Shown here: positions 44,142 through 52,657 of the stretch, in pieces
How the letters are laid out: the number at the start of each line of letters is the position of its first letter
How positions within the stretch are numbered: the stretch's first letter is position 1
NCBI RefSeq assembly: GCF_900120125.1
Contig: NZ_LT635544.1
Location: 1-64,000 of the forward strand
Origin: Gemella massiliensis
Lineage (GTDB): Bacteria > Bacillota > Bacilli > Staphylococcales > Gemellaceae
Direction: 5' to 3'
DNA length: 64,000 nt
Notes under the pieces: generated by a model
The model's database searches: none
What the model saw: the letters and a program-made list of their open reading frames with translations, nothing else
What the model was told of the DNA's origin: nothing
Position numbers and translations under genes: made by a program

Positions 44142-44494
44142 GAAAAATTCAAATTAAAATAATTGTTGTTTAAAACATTCTTATATCTCTGTAATTTCTT
44201 AATCATAAACCCTGCAATGAATTTATTAATAAATGATTGCATAATAAAATATGGAACCTGAATTTTTTCATGTTCCATATTAAACTTAATACAAAATTTA
44301 TCAATTATTTTTTCTCGTGGACTTGTCTTAAACCAACAACTTTATAAAGATGTCTATAATTGATTTAACCGTTGTCCAAATCTACTTAACAAAAACTTCT
44401 AAATACCTAATAATCTCCAAAGCCAGCTTTACAAAATAGATTTCTTCTAAACCTCAATTTTAAAGTCACCTTATAAAATCATTACCAAAGAGTT

Positions 44495-45013
44495 TTACTT
44501 ATCAACTTTATTCCCTGCATCTAACCACGCCGCAATACCTCCGGGGTATCTATAAACATTTTTATATCCTGCTTGTCTGGCAAGCACAGCACCGACATGA
44601 GATCTTTCACATGATGTAAATCCGCAATAAAGAATAATCTTTTTATCTTTATTATCTCCTAAAATTTTCAAGAAATTATCTTTTTCTTCTTGTTTTAAAT
44701 CCTTCATCTCTTTAGGAAGCCCAGCATTAACCGCTCCTTTAATTTTAGTTTCAGCAAATCGCTCTGCAGGAATTGTATCAATCAAAAGTATATCTTCGTT
44801 AGAATCAATCGCTTTTTTTAATTCATCTGTACTGATAAGATTATAATCTCCCTCTTTAGTTGCGTTTACCAACCTAATCGCAGATTTTTCTACAGCATTT
44901 TCTTTACCGTCTTTTGCCGAACGATTAAGTCCGTCCCCACTACTGCATCCCGCAATAGTAACTGCTAAAAGATACCCCATTATTCCGGTGCTGATTTTTT
45001 TAAATTTTTTCAT
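44495..45013 (-). CDS. Rhodanese-domain lipoprotein
   Basis: A 172-residue exported protein. The N-terminus is a lipoprotein signal with lipobox VTIAGC (cleavage before Cys23), followed by a short linker and a single rhodanese domain (about 55-170). The active-site loop carries Cys in ILYCGFTSCERS, which contains a second Cys four residues later rather than the usual CxxGxR loop. It ends with RYPGGIAAWLDAG, typical of single-domain rhodaneses. It would be anchored outside the membrane, an uncommon place for the family. AAGGAG lies 7 to 9 bases before the ATG. Confidence 0.85.
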   Translation of the reverse strand: MKKFKKISTGIMGYLLAVTIAGCSSGDGLNRSAKDGKENAVEKSAIRLVNATKEGDYNLISTDELKKAIDSNEDILLIDTIPAERFAETKIKGAVNAGLPKEMKDLKQEEKDNFLKILGDNKDKKIILYCGFTSCERSHVGAVLARQAGYKNVYRYPGGIAAWLDAGNKVDK

Positions 45014-45401
45014 ATAATATATCTCCTTTATATTTATATAGTTACACTACAATTATAACATAAAAACAAAGTAAAAATAATGATGTATAACAACTATAAA
45101 TAAGGTTAATAGTTAAAGAAAAAAATTTTTTATAACTTCACGCCGTAATTCAAACTTTGATCGCTATTTCACCTAATTAATACAAGCATAAACTATAAAT
45201 AAAATTAAATGAAGATTATAAAATTAAATTAGTTGCCTAAAAAATATTAAGGGGATTTTTATTATCTTAAACTAATTTTTACACCTTTATATTATAAAAT
45301 TTACTTTTAAAATAATATAATTAATTTATAAAAACTCGCTTCATTTTTTATATATTATAATCTTATGGAGTAAAATTACAATTACACAGGAGGAATATAT
45401 T

Positions 45402-45857
45402 ATGGGCTGGTTTGGAAAGAAGAAAGAATGGGATACTTAAAAATCCGACGCAAACAAGAGCAGATTAAGAGAATTATTTAATAGGGTTATGGAGGACGGA
45501 GACTCCTATGATATTGTTTATGAGTATAATTTAAATATAAAAATAGTGATTATATTTTGGCGCGTAAAACCACATACACATATACAAGTTTAATTATTGA
45601 GCATAGCTCTCTTGTAAACAACTCCGGTACTTGAGGGATGCAGTGAAGCTGAAATTTTTAGAAAAGACAATATTAAAAAAGCAAAAATTGCTATAGGTAT
45701 GTATACCATTTATCATCAAGGCGGATTGATGGCAGGATATACTCAATTTGCAACTTTGGCAGGAAATGATGAAAAATTTCTTGCTTATGTATACCAACCG
45801 GAAGAATATGACAAATTTGATACATTTTCAAAAAAATTTCTGGTAAATAAGCTATGA
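45402..45857 (+). pseudogene. Broken gene for an unrecognised protein of about 150 residues
   Basis: A strong AGGAGG precedes ATG at 45402, but the frame meets TAA after only 12 codons (MGWFGKKKEWDT). The same frame continues with SDANKSRLRELFNRVMEDGD and on to about 45590. Other frames then carry coding-like sequence, ending with IGMYTIYHQGGLMAGYTQFA and ...FSKKFLVNKL, stop at 45857. At least one nonsense change and one or more frameshifts are needed. I do not know the family. The next small gene overlaps its end. Confidence 0.6.
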
Positions 45858-46048
45858 GGTGGCTAACATATTTTTTAATCTTTTTAGTCATTTGTATTAT
45901 ATGGTTTTTTATTACACGGATTTGGGTAAGTAGAGTAGATTTGATTATATCTATTTTCAAGAAAATATTAGAACTTAATAAGAATGACAACGCAGAAAAT
46001 TGGCATACTTTGGAAGAAATTAGGAACAAGAATAAAAAAATTAAATAA
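45854..46048 (+). CDS. Small single-helix membrane protein
   Basis: A 64-residue protein with one long N-terminal hydrophobic helix (about 3-24, WLTYFLIFLVICIIWFFIT) and a basic/polar tail (LNKNDNAENWHTLEEIRNK). The ATG overlaps the stop of the broken gene upstream (ATGA), indicating they were translationally coupled. If the upstream frame is no longer read to this point, expression of this gene should be reduced. Unknown function. Confidence 0.55.
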   Translation: MRWLTYFLIFLVICIIWFFITRIWVSRVDLIISIFKKILELNKNDNAENWHTLEEIRNKNKKIK

Positions 46049-46104
46049 ACAGATACAATTAAATTTTCTTCATTAGCAAATACGAAGAACGAAAGAATAA
46101 GAAT

Positions 46105-46142
46105 AAAATGCTAAGCAACACCCTATTGTTTAGCATTTTTTT
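46105..46142 (+). terminator. Terminator after the small membrane protein
   Basis: AAAATGCTAAGCAA and TTGTTTAGCATTTT arms around CACCCTA, followed by a run of T. The remaining gap 46143-46489 has no gene; a hairpin TTGCGG/CCGCAA lies at 46424-46441, without a T-run. Confidence 0.8.
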
Positions 46143-46489
46143 AATTACTATTTAAATAAAAATTTTTTACACCTAGAAACAACTAAAATATGTAATCTAA
46201 AATATCACATCTTGTTACCAAACCCCTAAAATCCCTATTAAATATAAATTTGTCATAAGTGACATTGTTCTCATCATTTATCTACGAACGGTATAATAAC
46301 TATAAACTTTTTATTACAGGATTTATATTTAAAACATTGTTTTTTTTAATTCTAAGTATAAAGATAAGCCGGATATTTTTAATAGATTAATTCTAATTTC
46401 TCTTTTGGCTTCCATTTCTTATTTTGCGGTTTATGCCGCAAGGAGTATCCTCCTGATAAATCAACTATCCTTTTCCACTCTCTTTTTCT

Positions 46490-47563
46490 CTATTTTGCAG
46501 ATTTGTCGGTACGCCCTAACATCTGTTTAACAAACTCCGGCATTTCCACATTTCCACCCTTTTTAGCGATAAGTTCTTTAACGAACTCCGGCATTTCAGG
46601 TACACTGTCTTCCATACTATCAGGATTCATCTCATCAAAGGTACTTTTCTCCGGATTTGAAAATCTAAACTCGTTATGTTTATTTTTTTCAACAACACTG
46701 ACCAAAATATCAATAAAACGCTCATCAAAATTCGGCATCGGCGGTCTGTGATAATTAACACCAAAATCTTCACAAAGGTCTTTACATTCTACATCATTAT
46801 CAAACAATACTTCTATATGCTCGCTGACAAAACTAAGCGGAACAAAAATGTAGTGTTCCGGATGAGAACTTTGTCCTTTTAAATACTCCAACACATCAGG
46901 TTTAACCCACGGCATACCAATATCACTTTCACTCTGCCAAGTATTAACGTAATTTTCCGGTTCAAGTCGAATGGTATTTGCGATTAAATCTGTCATATTA
47001 AAAACTTGTTCGATATACGGATCACTATATTTAAAAGCTATTTCCGGTACACTGTGTGCTGAGAAAATAACTTTATAACTATCACCTTTAACCTTATTCT
47101 CAATTATTTTTCCAATCTCCGTTGCCCAATAATTAATCAATTTTTCTTCATCATACCACGATTTAATAATATTAAATTTAATTTTTTCACTTTTAATAAA
47201 CTTCTCATACCCCATTATGGAATAAAAAGAATAATGCGGTTCAAGTATTAAACAAATACACTCATCAATATTATCATTTTCCATTTGACATATCGCATCC
47301 GGAATAAACGGAGCAGAAAATTTATTTGCAAAATATACTTGATACTCATCTGAAACTTTTTTTGTAAATAATTCTACAGTTTTTTTAGTAATTTCTTGCA
47401 AAGGAGAACCATTAATTTTTAAATAATTGTTTAATAAAATATTTATTTCTTCATCTCTTGGCCTAACCCCACGGCGAATATTTGTAAAAAATTCCGCAAT
47501 GCCCTCAAAAGTACATTCTGCAGGAGAACCATATGTCATAACTAAAATTGCTTTTTTCACCAT
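46490..47563 (-). CDS. hemH: Ferrochelatase (coproporphyrin III type)
   Basis: Inserts iron into a porphyrin to make heme or coproheme. The 357 residues contain the family start ILVMTYGSP, the catalytic His170 in FSAHSVPE, and Glu248/Glu251 in [17 protein letters not shown]. In Firmicutes the enzyme normally uses coproporphyrin III. The C-terminal 55 residues extend past the usual end and hold two similar phrases, [17 protein letters not shown] and [13 protein letters not shown]. No other heme-synthesis genes are in the window, so porphyrin could be imported. The ATG lies after GAGGTT. Confidence 0.88.
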   Translation of the reverse strand: MVKKAILVMTYGSPAECTFEGIAEFFTNIRRGVRPRDEEINILLNNYLKINGSPLQEITKKTVELFTKKVSDEYQVYFANKFSAPFIPDAICQMENDNIDECICLILEPHYSFYSIMGYEKFIKSEKIKFNIIKSWYDEEKLINYWATEIGKIIENKVKGDSYKVIFSAHSVPEIAFKYSDPYIEQVFNMTDLIANTIRLEPENYVNTWQSESDIGMPWVKPDVLEYLKGQSSHPEHYIFVPLSFVSEHIEVLFDNDVECKDLCEDFGVNYHRPPMPNFDERFIDILVSVVEKNKHNEFRFSNPEKSTFDEMNPDSMEDSVPEMPEFVKELIAKKGGNVEMPEFVKQMLGRTDKSAK

Positions 47564-47812
47564 ACTAAAAACCTCATTTTTATTTTATATTTACATTATA
47601 GCATTTATAAATTAAAAAAGCGAAAAAATGTTACAAAAGATAACAAAATTTTATATTTTATAAAAAAAATAAACTCGAGTTGAAGAAAATTATTAAAGAT
47701 ATTATATCATTTTTAAAAGCGGTATAACCAAAATAAAAATTATAAAATAATATTCCATATATTTCCGCCTAGTATTGATAGATACAACTTAAAACGAATT
47801 CAAAACTGAAAT

Positions 47813-47961
47813 TTCTAATAGAATTTTCTTATTAGCAATTAAACATAAGGGTTCATCAGTTTGGAAATTCGCTTTAAAGAGCTTCCCTAAAATCTAATAA
47901 ACTGGACGGGAGCGACTGAAAATCTATTTCTAACGAAATCAAGATTTTCAAGTCACTCCCG
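47813..47961 (+). repeat. Dispersed hairpin-ended repeat, copy E
   Basis: Full-length copy: TTCTAATAGA, then GTTCATCAGTTTGG, AATTCGCTTTAAAGAGCTTC, AAATCTAATAAACTGG, and a long hairpin with arms GGGAGCGACTGAAAATC and GATTTTCAAGTCACTCCC. It is followed by T-rich sequence just after the end of yidD and probably terminates it. It matches copy B (8497-8632) block by block. Confidence 0.75.
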
Positions 47962-47971
47962 TTTATATTTT

Positions 47972-48214
47972 TTATTTTTTCTTCTTAAATATATCCTCTT
48001 TAAATAAAGGTACATTGTCAAAATAATCACCCTTATAAAGTGGGTGACACTTTAGTAATCTTTTTACAGTTAAGTATGTTCCCAGAAAAAATCCGAATTT
48101 TTGATAACTCTCCAAAGCATACGCCGAACAAGTCGGAGAAAATCGACACGTACTTGGAGTATGGGCAGAATGTTTTCGATATAAATTAATTAAAAATATA
48201 CATAGTTTTGCCAT
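47972..48214 (-). CDS. yidD: Membrane protein insertion efficiency factor YidD
   Basis: A small protein that assists YidC in membrane insertion. I start it at the ATG at 48214 (80 residues), with AGAGGTG five bases before, because the longer frame to 48253 adds 13 residues with no family match. The sequence shows the conserved FLINLYRKHSAHTP, TCRFSPTCSAYALES and LKCHPLYKGDYFDNVP. Its usual neighbours (rpmH, rnpA, yidC) are 39 kb away, so the gene has moved out of the origin cluster. Confidence 0.92.
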   Translation of the reverse strand: MAKLCIFLINLYRKHSAHTPSTCRFSPTCSAYALESYQKFGFFLGTYLTVKRLLKCHPLYKGDYFDNVPLFKEDIFKKKK

Positions 48215-48446
48215 CGTACACCTCTTTTCTACACTAATTCTACCAAGTGACAATTATTATTTCAACTAATCAAAACTCTTGCTGAATGTCTATTGGTTTT
48301 TTTGTCTTTTCTAAATCAGTTAATTACCAAAAGTTTTTATTTAAGTTAATTATTTTTTAAATTTCATTATAAATTTTTAACTTAGTGTTTTTTCACCGGC
48401 AAAAGATACGATAATAATTCTCATTATTTTTCAAAACCCGTCTTTC

Positions 48447-48510
48447 TTTACATCAAATTTTCACGATGTTATAATCGAACTATGGTTTTAAGAATATTAA
48501 TCATTCTTAA
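48447..48510 (+). promoter_or_regulatory. dps promoter with an overlapping operator palindrome
   Basis: TTTACA (48447-48452), 17 bases and TATAAT (48470-48475) form a strong promoter. Just after the start site is an inverted repeat TTAAGAAT (48488-48495) and ATTCTTAA (48503-48510). It resembles, but does not match, PerR and Fur boxes, so iron- or peroxide-dependent repression is plausible. The rest of 48215-48446 holds no gene. Confidence 0.7.
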
Positions 48511-48573
48511 TCAGCTTTTAATTTCAAAATGTTGATATATAACCTATATAAATTTTACAAAGGAGATTTAAAT

Positions 48574-49005
48574 ATGACACATAAAAAAGAATTAAATAAA
48601 TTAGTAGCAAATCTAACAGTATTATACACGAAATTACACAGTTTTCACTGGTATGTTAAAGGACATTCGTTCTATACTCTTCACCAAGTATTTGAAAATT
48701 ACTATAATAACGTAACTGAAACTTTAGACGAAGCAGCTGAAAGATTACTAGCTATTGGCGGGCATCCGGTTTCTACATTAAAAGGTTCTTTAGAATTGGC
48801 AACTATTAAGGAAGCAACAGAAAAAGAAACAACACAAGAAATGGTCGCTCAAGTGTTAAAAGATTTCGAATTATTAATCAATGATCTTACCTACCTAATG
48901 AGCGTAGCAGAAAACGAAGGAGACCAAGGAACTTCTGACTTTGCACTTGGGGTAAAAACAGAATTGGAAAAAAATGTGTGGATGTTAAAAGCATACTTAG
49001 CATAA
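48574..49005 (+). CDS. dps: Dps family ferritin-like protein
   Basis: Forms a 12-subunit shell that oxidises and stores iron and protects DNA from peroxide. I start it at the ATG at 48574 (143 residues), with AAAGGAG eight bases before. An upstream ATG at 48529 lies in the leader. The ferroxidase ligands are in KLHSFHWYVKG (His) and in the second helix with TETLDEAAERLLAIGG (Asp, Glu). No Lys-rich N-terminal DNA-binding tail is present, so it probably acts mainly as an iron store and peroxide scavenger. Monocistronic, with an operator-like repeat at the promoter. Confidence 0.93.
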   Translation: MTHKKELNKLVANLTVLYTKLHSFHWYVKGHSFYTLHQVFENYYNNVTETLDEAAERLLAIGGHPVSTLKGSLELATIKEATEKETTQEMVAQVLKDFELLINDLTYLMSVAENEGDQGTSDFALGVKTELEKNVWMLKAYLA

Positions 49006-49282
49006 TATTTATTTAAAATTTTTTATTAACCTGAACTTTGATAAAATCATCGTTTAGGTTTTTAATTTACATAATAAATTGTATTCTTAACTGAAAAATA
49101 ATATTTTATTACAACAAAATTTCAAAATTAAAAGGGTTATTACATTATTATAATACAAGAAAAATTCTACCAATATTCAATATTTTATCATCTATGTTGA
49201 AACTTAATTAAATTTTTTAAAACATAATTATTTACATTTAACTTTTATAGTTGTATAATGAAACTATAAAAATAATATAAAT

Positions 49283-49389
49283 TATCTTCGGGGCAGGGCG
49301 TAATTCCCGACCGGCGGTTAAAGTCCGCGAGCGAAAGTTGATTTGGTGAAATTCCAAAACCGACAGTATAGTCTGGATGATAGAAGATA
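49283..49389 (+). promoter_or_regulatory. FMN riboswitch (RFN element)
   Basis: The conserved RFN core is present: ATCTTCGGGGCAGGG, then CCCGACCGGCGGT, AAGTCCGCGAGC, TTTGGTGAAATTCC and CCGACAGTATAGTCTGGATG, closing with GATAGAAGAT. FMN binding should allow a downstream terminator to form and reduce ribU expression. The gap before it (49006-49282) is AT-rich with a possible promoter near 49237-49260 (TTTATAGTTGTATAAT). Confidence 0.95.
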
Positions 49390-49484
49390 TAGAATAATAA
49401 TTTTTGATTTGAAGTGGTACTCTTTTTAGCGTACGTATATTTGTTGTACTTTTCTCTAATAAAATTATTTTCATACCTTTAGTC

Positions 49485-49512
49485 CCGTATTTTAGAATAC
49501 GGTTATTTTTTT
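49485..49512 (+). terminator. Riboswitch-controlled terminator before ribU
   Basis: CCGTATT (49485-49491), loop TTAG and AATACGG (49496-49502), then TTATTTTTTT. It lies about 95 bases after the FMN aptamer and 30 bases before the ribU start, as the expression platform. Confidence 0.85.
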
Positions 49513-49540
49513 GCCTATGAAGATAGGAAAGAGGTTTAAT

Positions 49541-50101
49541 ATGTATAAAAAAAATGTTCATTCGCTGGTTCTTAGCGGAATGCTTGCAGTTATCGCTCTA
49601 CTTCTATCTTTTTTTAGTTTTGCTGTGCCGTTTTTGCCACCATTTCTAAAATTTGATTTTACGTTTATTCCATTATTTATGGCAATATTACTTCTTGGTT
49701 ATAAGGAAGCGTTGGTAGTTTCTCTTTTAAAAAACTTCTTACACTTCGCACTTGTTTCTCATGAACCGGTAGGAGCTGTGGCAAATATTGCGGTAGAATT
49801 TATTTTCCTTAGTATTATTATACTGGTTTATAAAAAAGGTATTTTCAAAATTATAATAGGCGGTATTGTCGCAACAATTGCAATTACGCTTTTCATGGCT
49901 CTATTTAACTACTTCGTTTTGTTGCCGGCTTATGGTTATATTATGAATTTAGGCGACATTGTAAAAAATATTAAAACTATAGTTAGTGTTGGGATTATTC
50001 CGTTTAATCTTATAAAAGGTTCGTTGGTTACTTTCTTATTCTTTGTTACGAAAAGAGTTTATAAGTCTATACCGGCGAGTATTAAAACAAGATTTGCTTA
50101 A
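49541..50101 (+). CDS. ribU: Riboflavin ECF transporter S component
   Basis: Membrane substrate-binding subunit that delivers riboflavin to an energy-coupling factor (EcfAAT) module. I start it at ATG 49541 (186 residues), with AAAGAGG before it. It has six hydrophobic helices and the RibU-type region FPFAVPFLPPFLKFDF-like (actual SFAVPFLPPFLKFDFTF). KNFLHFAL and AVANIAVEF lie in the vitamin-binding part. The upstream FMN riboswitch fixes the substrate. No riboflavin synthesis genes are in the window. Confidence 0.93.
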   Translation: MYKKNVHSLVLSGMLAVIALLLSFFSFAVPFLPPFLKFDFTFIPLFMAILLLGYKEALVVSLLKNFLHFALVSHEPVGAVANIAVEFIFLSIIILVYKKGIFKIIIGGIVATIAITLFMALFNYFVLLPAYGYIMNLGDIVKNIKTIVSVGIIPFNLIKGSLVTFLFFVTKRVYKSIPASIKTRFA

Positions 50102-50106
50102 AAAAT

Positions 50107-50137
50107 TACCACCCCTTTTTTAAGGGGTGGCTTTTTC
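50107..50137 (+). terminator. Terminator of ribU
   Basis: ACCACCCCTT and AAGGGGTGG arms with a short T/A loop, then CTTTTTCTTT, starting 6 bases after the stop. The remaining gap to the next gene (50138-50317) shows nothing. Confidence 0.9.
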
Positions 50138-50317
50138 TTTACGGGTATAATTCAAAGATTACTCGCTCGCACGACGAGATTTTACATTTTACCTTTGTTT
50201 AAACCCAATTTTATTTTTTGGTATTTCCTATCTGTTAAATAGGTATTTGTTTCAATTACTTCAAAACAGTTCTCTATACTATTTTATCATTATTTCAACG
50301 TGCTTTTCCGTTATATT

Positions 50318-50611
50318 CTATTTTTTCTCCCAAGCATTACCGTTAATATAATTAGATTTTTGATAATTATTTTTACGTGGCTTTGTCGGAAGCGTCATCG
50401 CTAAAATAATATATACCACTATCGCTCCACCGAATGAAATTAAACTGACACAAAGCCATAGAACACGCAACAATGTTATATTGATACCGAAACGATTGGA
50501 TAGTCCTTGGCAAACTCCGGCAATCATCGCTCCACTAGGTTCTTTATAAATTTTTTTATCTTCCAAGTAACCTAAAAATCTTTCCCACAATTTATTTAAA
50601 TTATTAATCAT
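50318..50611 (-). CDS. PspC domain membrane protein
   Basis: A 97-residue protein with a PspC domain (about 18-75): KEPSGAMIAGVCQGLSNRFG followed by two hydrophobic helices (RVLWLCVSLISFGGAIVVYIILA in part) and a basic tail. PspC proteins can sense envelope stress together with LiaF/LiaX-like partners in Firmicutes, but none is nearby. AGGAGTGG precedes the ATG. It is monocistronic. The gap upstream (50612-50935) has a TATAATTTAATTATA tract near 50762 but no other gene. Confidence 0.85.
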   Translation of the reverse strand: MINNLNKLWERFLGYLEDKKIYKEPSGAMIAGVCQGLSNRFGINITLLRVLWLCVSLISFGGAIVVYIILAMTLPTKPRKNNYQKSNYINGNAWEKK

Positions 50612-50935
50612 AAATCTACCACTCCTATTCTTTTGAAGATTGTAACATCAACACTTAAAATGTGCATTAAACTCCCTAATAAATCTAACAATTTCTGTTT
50701 TTTACATCATTAATTTTTTCGTTAAATAAAAAATTTCAACAATATGTCTTGTTTTCGTATTTTATAATTTAATTATATCACCGTTAATAAACAAGTCAAA
50801 TAATAATTTTTTGTCATCTTTTTATCTTTTTGAATTTTTTCGTAACATTCTTATTTTTCATTTTCTTTAATGAAGTTATATAGTATAATTAAGGCTACAA
50901 CAAGTGATAACTATTATCATCGGAAAGGAGTTTCT

Positions 50936-52657
50936 ATGAAAATCGATAAACGTGCTTTAGCACTCTTTAATATAAAAAGGGAAGTATATATCGTTGCTTT
51001 ATGCAAATTACTCACATTTTGGTGTTCATTATACTTTGTTTATAATTTTGTCGATTTATTATTTTATCTACTCAATAATAACTACGACGATAATTTTATT
51101 CTAATATTTACACTGCGTACTGTACTCAGCTTAATTATCTACTATTTGGCAACTACCGGCGATAATTATTTTAGCCACAATATTTCACGCAAAGTACGAA
51201 CCGCATTGCGTTCGGAGATCTATAATAAGGTTGAAAAGCTGTCGCTTAACTACACAAACGCCGTTAATACCGGTCAACTACTCGTAATGAACTCATCATC
51301 TATCGTTAATATTGAATTTTATTTTAATAAATTTGTTCCTCAGATGTTTGCGACTATATTTATCGTTCTAAGTTCATTTATCATTTACGGCAGCATTAAT
51401 ATTTGGTTATTTGTTGCAATGCTTGTTTTGTATCCGTTAATACCTATTTCTATTATGGTAATTGTGAAAAAATCAAAAAAAACTAATAAGAAAAATTTTA
51501 GTGATTTCCTAAGTTTATCTGAAGTTTTTTATGATAGGTTATCCGGCTTTACAACAGCGAAAATTTATGGAAAAGAAGATAATGTTACCCGTGATGTTGA
51601 TACTCGCAGTTCTCGCTATAGAAAATCTACAATGGAGTTACTTCGCCATCAACTTAATTCTATTAATGTTATGGATGCGATTACTTATATTTCGATTTTT
51701 ATTTTATCAATTATCGCAATCTTTACAATAAAAGACAATAAATACATTATTTTTATTATTGTAGCAAGTTTGGAATGTTTTAAACCTCTTCGTGCCTTAG
51801 GCGGTCTATTCCATATTTCGATGAAAGGAAATGTTGAACTGGAAAATATTTATAAACTGCTTGATTATCCTGAACAGGAAAAAGATAACTCCCTTTTCAT
51901 TGAACCCGGAAAAAATATTGCATTAACTAATGTAGGTTTTGCATACAATGATAAAGCGATATTAGAAAATATCAATATGATATTTAAACCAAGCACTAAA
52001 ATAGCGCTTGTCGGAGAAAGCGGTAGCGGAAAATCTACATTAATAAAATTAATATTAGGTTTATACTCGAATTATTCAGGAACTATCCGTTACGATAATA
52101 TCGATATTGATACTGTTCCTACAAAAGAAATCTCGAAATTATTCACACTTATCACCAATGACAGCTACCTTGTAAAAGGAACTATCCGCGAACATCTTTC
52201 AGTTAATAAAAATATTACAGAAGATAAAATGTGGCACGCTTTGGAACAGGTGAATTTAAAAGATTTTGTCCTAAATAACGGCGGGCTTGATTATCCGCTT
52301 TCTGCCGGTGCAGGTAATCTATCCGGAGGACAAAAACAGCGCCTACTCGCTGCTAAAGCTATATTAAAGGACAGCTATATTTATATTTTGGATGAAGCTG
52401 TATCAAATATTGACGATTATAGTAAACGTATTGTCTTAGATGCTTTTAATGCCGTAAAAGAAAATAAAATAATTATCGTTATTTCTCACGATCTTGATGT
52501 TCTTAGAGATTCCGACAATATTTATGTACTTCGCGACCATAAAGTGGCTGAAACCGGCACGCATAAATCCCTTATGAATAGCGAAACACTTTACAAAAAA
52601 CTGTTTACCGAGCAACAAGAATTAAAAACAAAATTTTTAATTAAAGAGGGAGAGTAA
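50936..52657 (+). CDS. ABC exporter with fused ATPase, CydD-like
   Basis: A 573-residue half-transporter: six membrane helices (about 20-290) then an ATPase with Walker A GESGSGKST, signature LSGGQKQRL and Walker B YILDEA. The segment LECFKPLRALGGLFH just before the ATPase resembles the CydD conserved region. CydDC exports cysteine or glutathione and has been reported to move heme, supporting cytochrome bd assembly. The ATG at 50936 has AAAGGAG before it. The frame could start earlier at 50870, but that part has no ribosome site. It overlaps the partner gene by one base. No cydAB genes are in the window, so the substrate is uncertain. Confidence 0.7.
   Translation: MKIDKRALALFNIKREVYIVALCKLLTFWCSLYFVYNFVDLLFYLLNNNYDDNFILIFTLRTVLSLIIYYLATTGDNYFSHNISRKVRTALRSEIYNKVEKLSLNYTNAVNTGQLLVMNSSSIVNIEFYFNKFVPQMFATIFIVLSSFIIYGSINIWLFVAMLVLYPLIPISIMVIVKKSKKTNKKNFSDFLSLSEVFYDRLSGFTTAKIYGKEDNVTRDVDTRSSRYRKSTMELLRHQLNSINVMDAITYISIFILSIIAIFTIKDNKYIIFIIVASLECFKPLRALGGLFHISMKGNVELENIYKLLDYPEQEKDNSLFIEPGKNIALTNVGFAYNDKAILENINMIFKPSTKIALVGESGSGKSTLIKLILGLYSNYSGTIRYDNIDIDTVPTKEISKLFTLITNDSYLVKGTIREHLSVNKNITEDKMWHALEQVNLKDFVLNNGGLDYPLSAGAGNLSGGQKQRLLAAKAILKDSYIYILDEAVSNIDDYSKRIVLDAFNAVKENKIIIVISHDLDVLRDSDNIYVLRDHKVAETGTHKSLMNSETLYKKLFTEQQELKTKFLIKEGE

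Noticed and set aside
46424..46441. Hairpin TTGCGG/CCGCAA after hemH as a terminator
   Set aside because: No T-run follows on the minus strand and the stem is only 6 bp. It may be chance.
46676..46882. Plus-strand frames inside hemH
   Set aside because: Antisense shadows of a conserved gene with no ribosome site.
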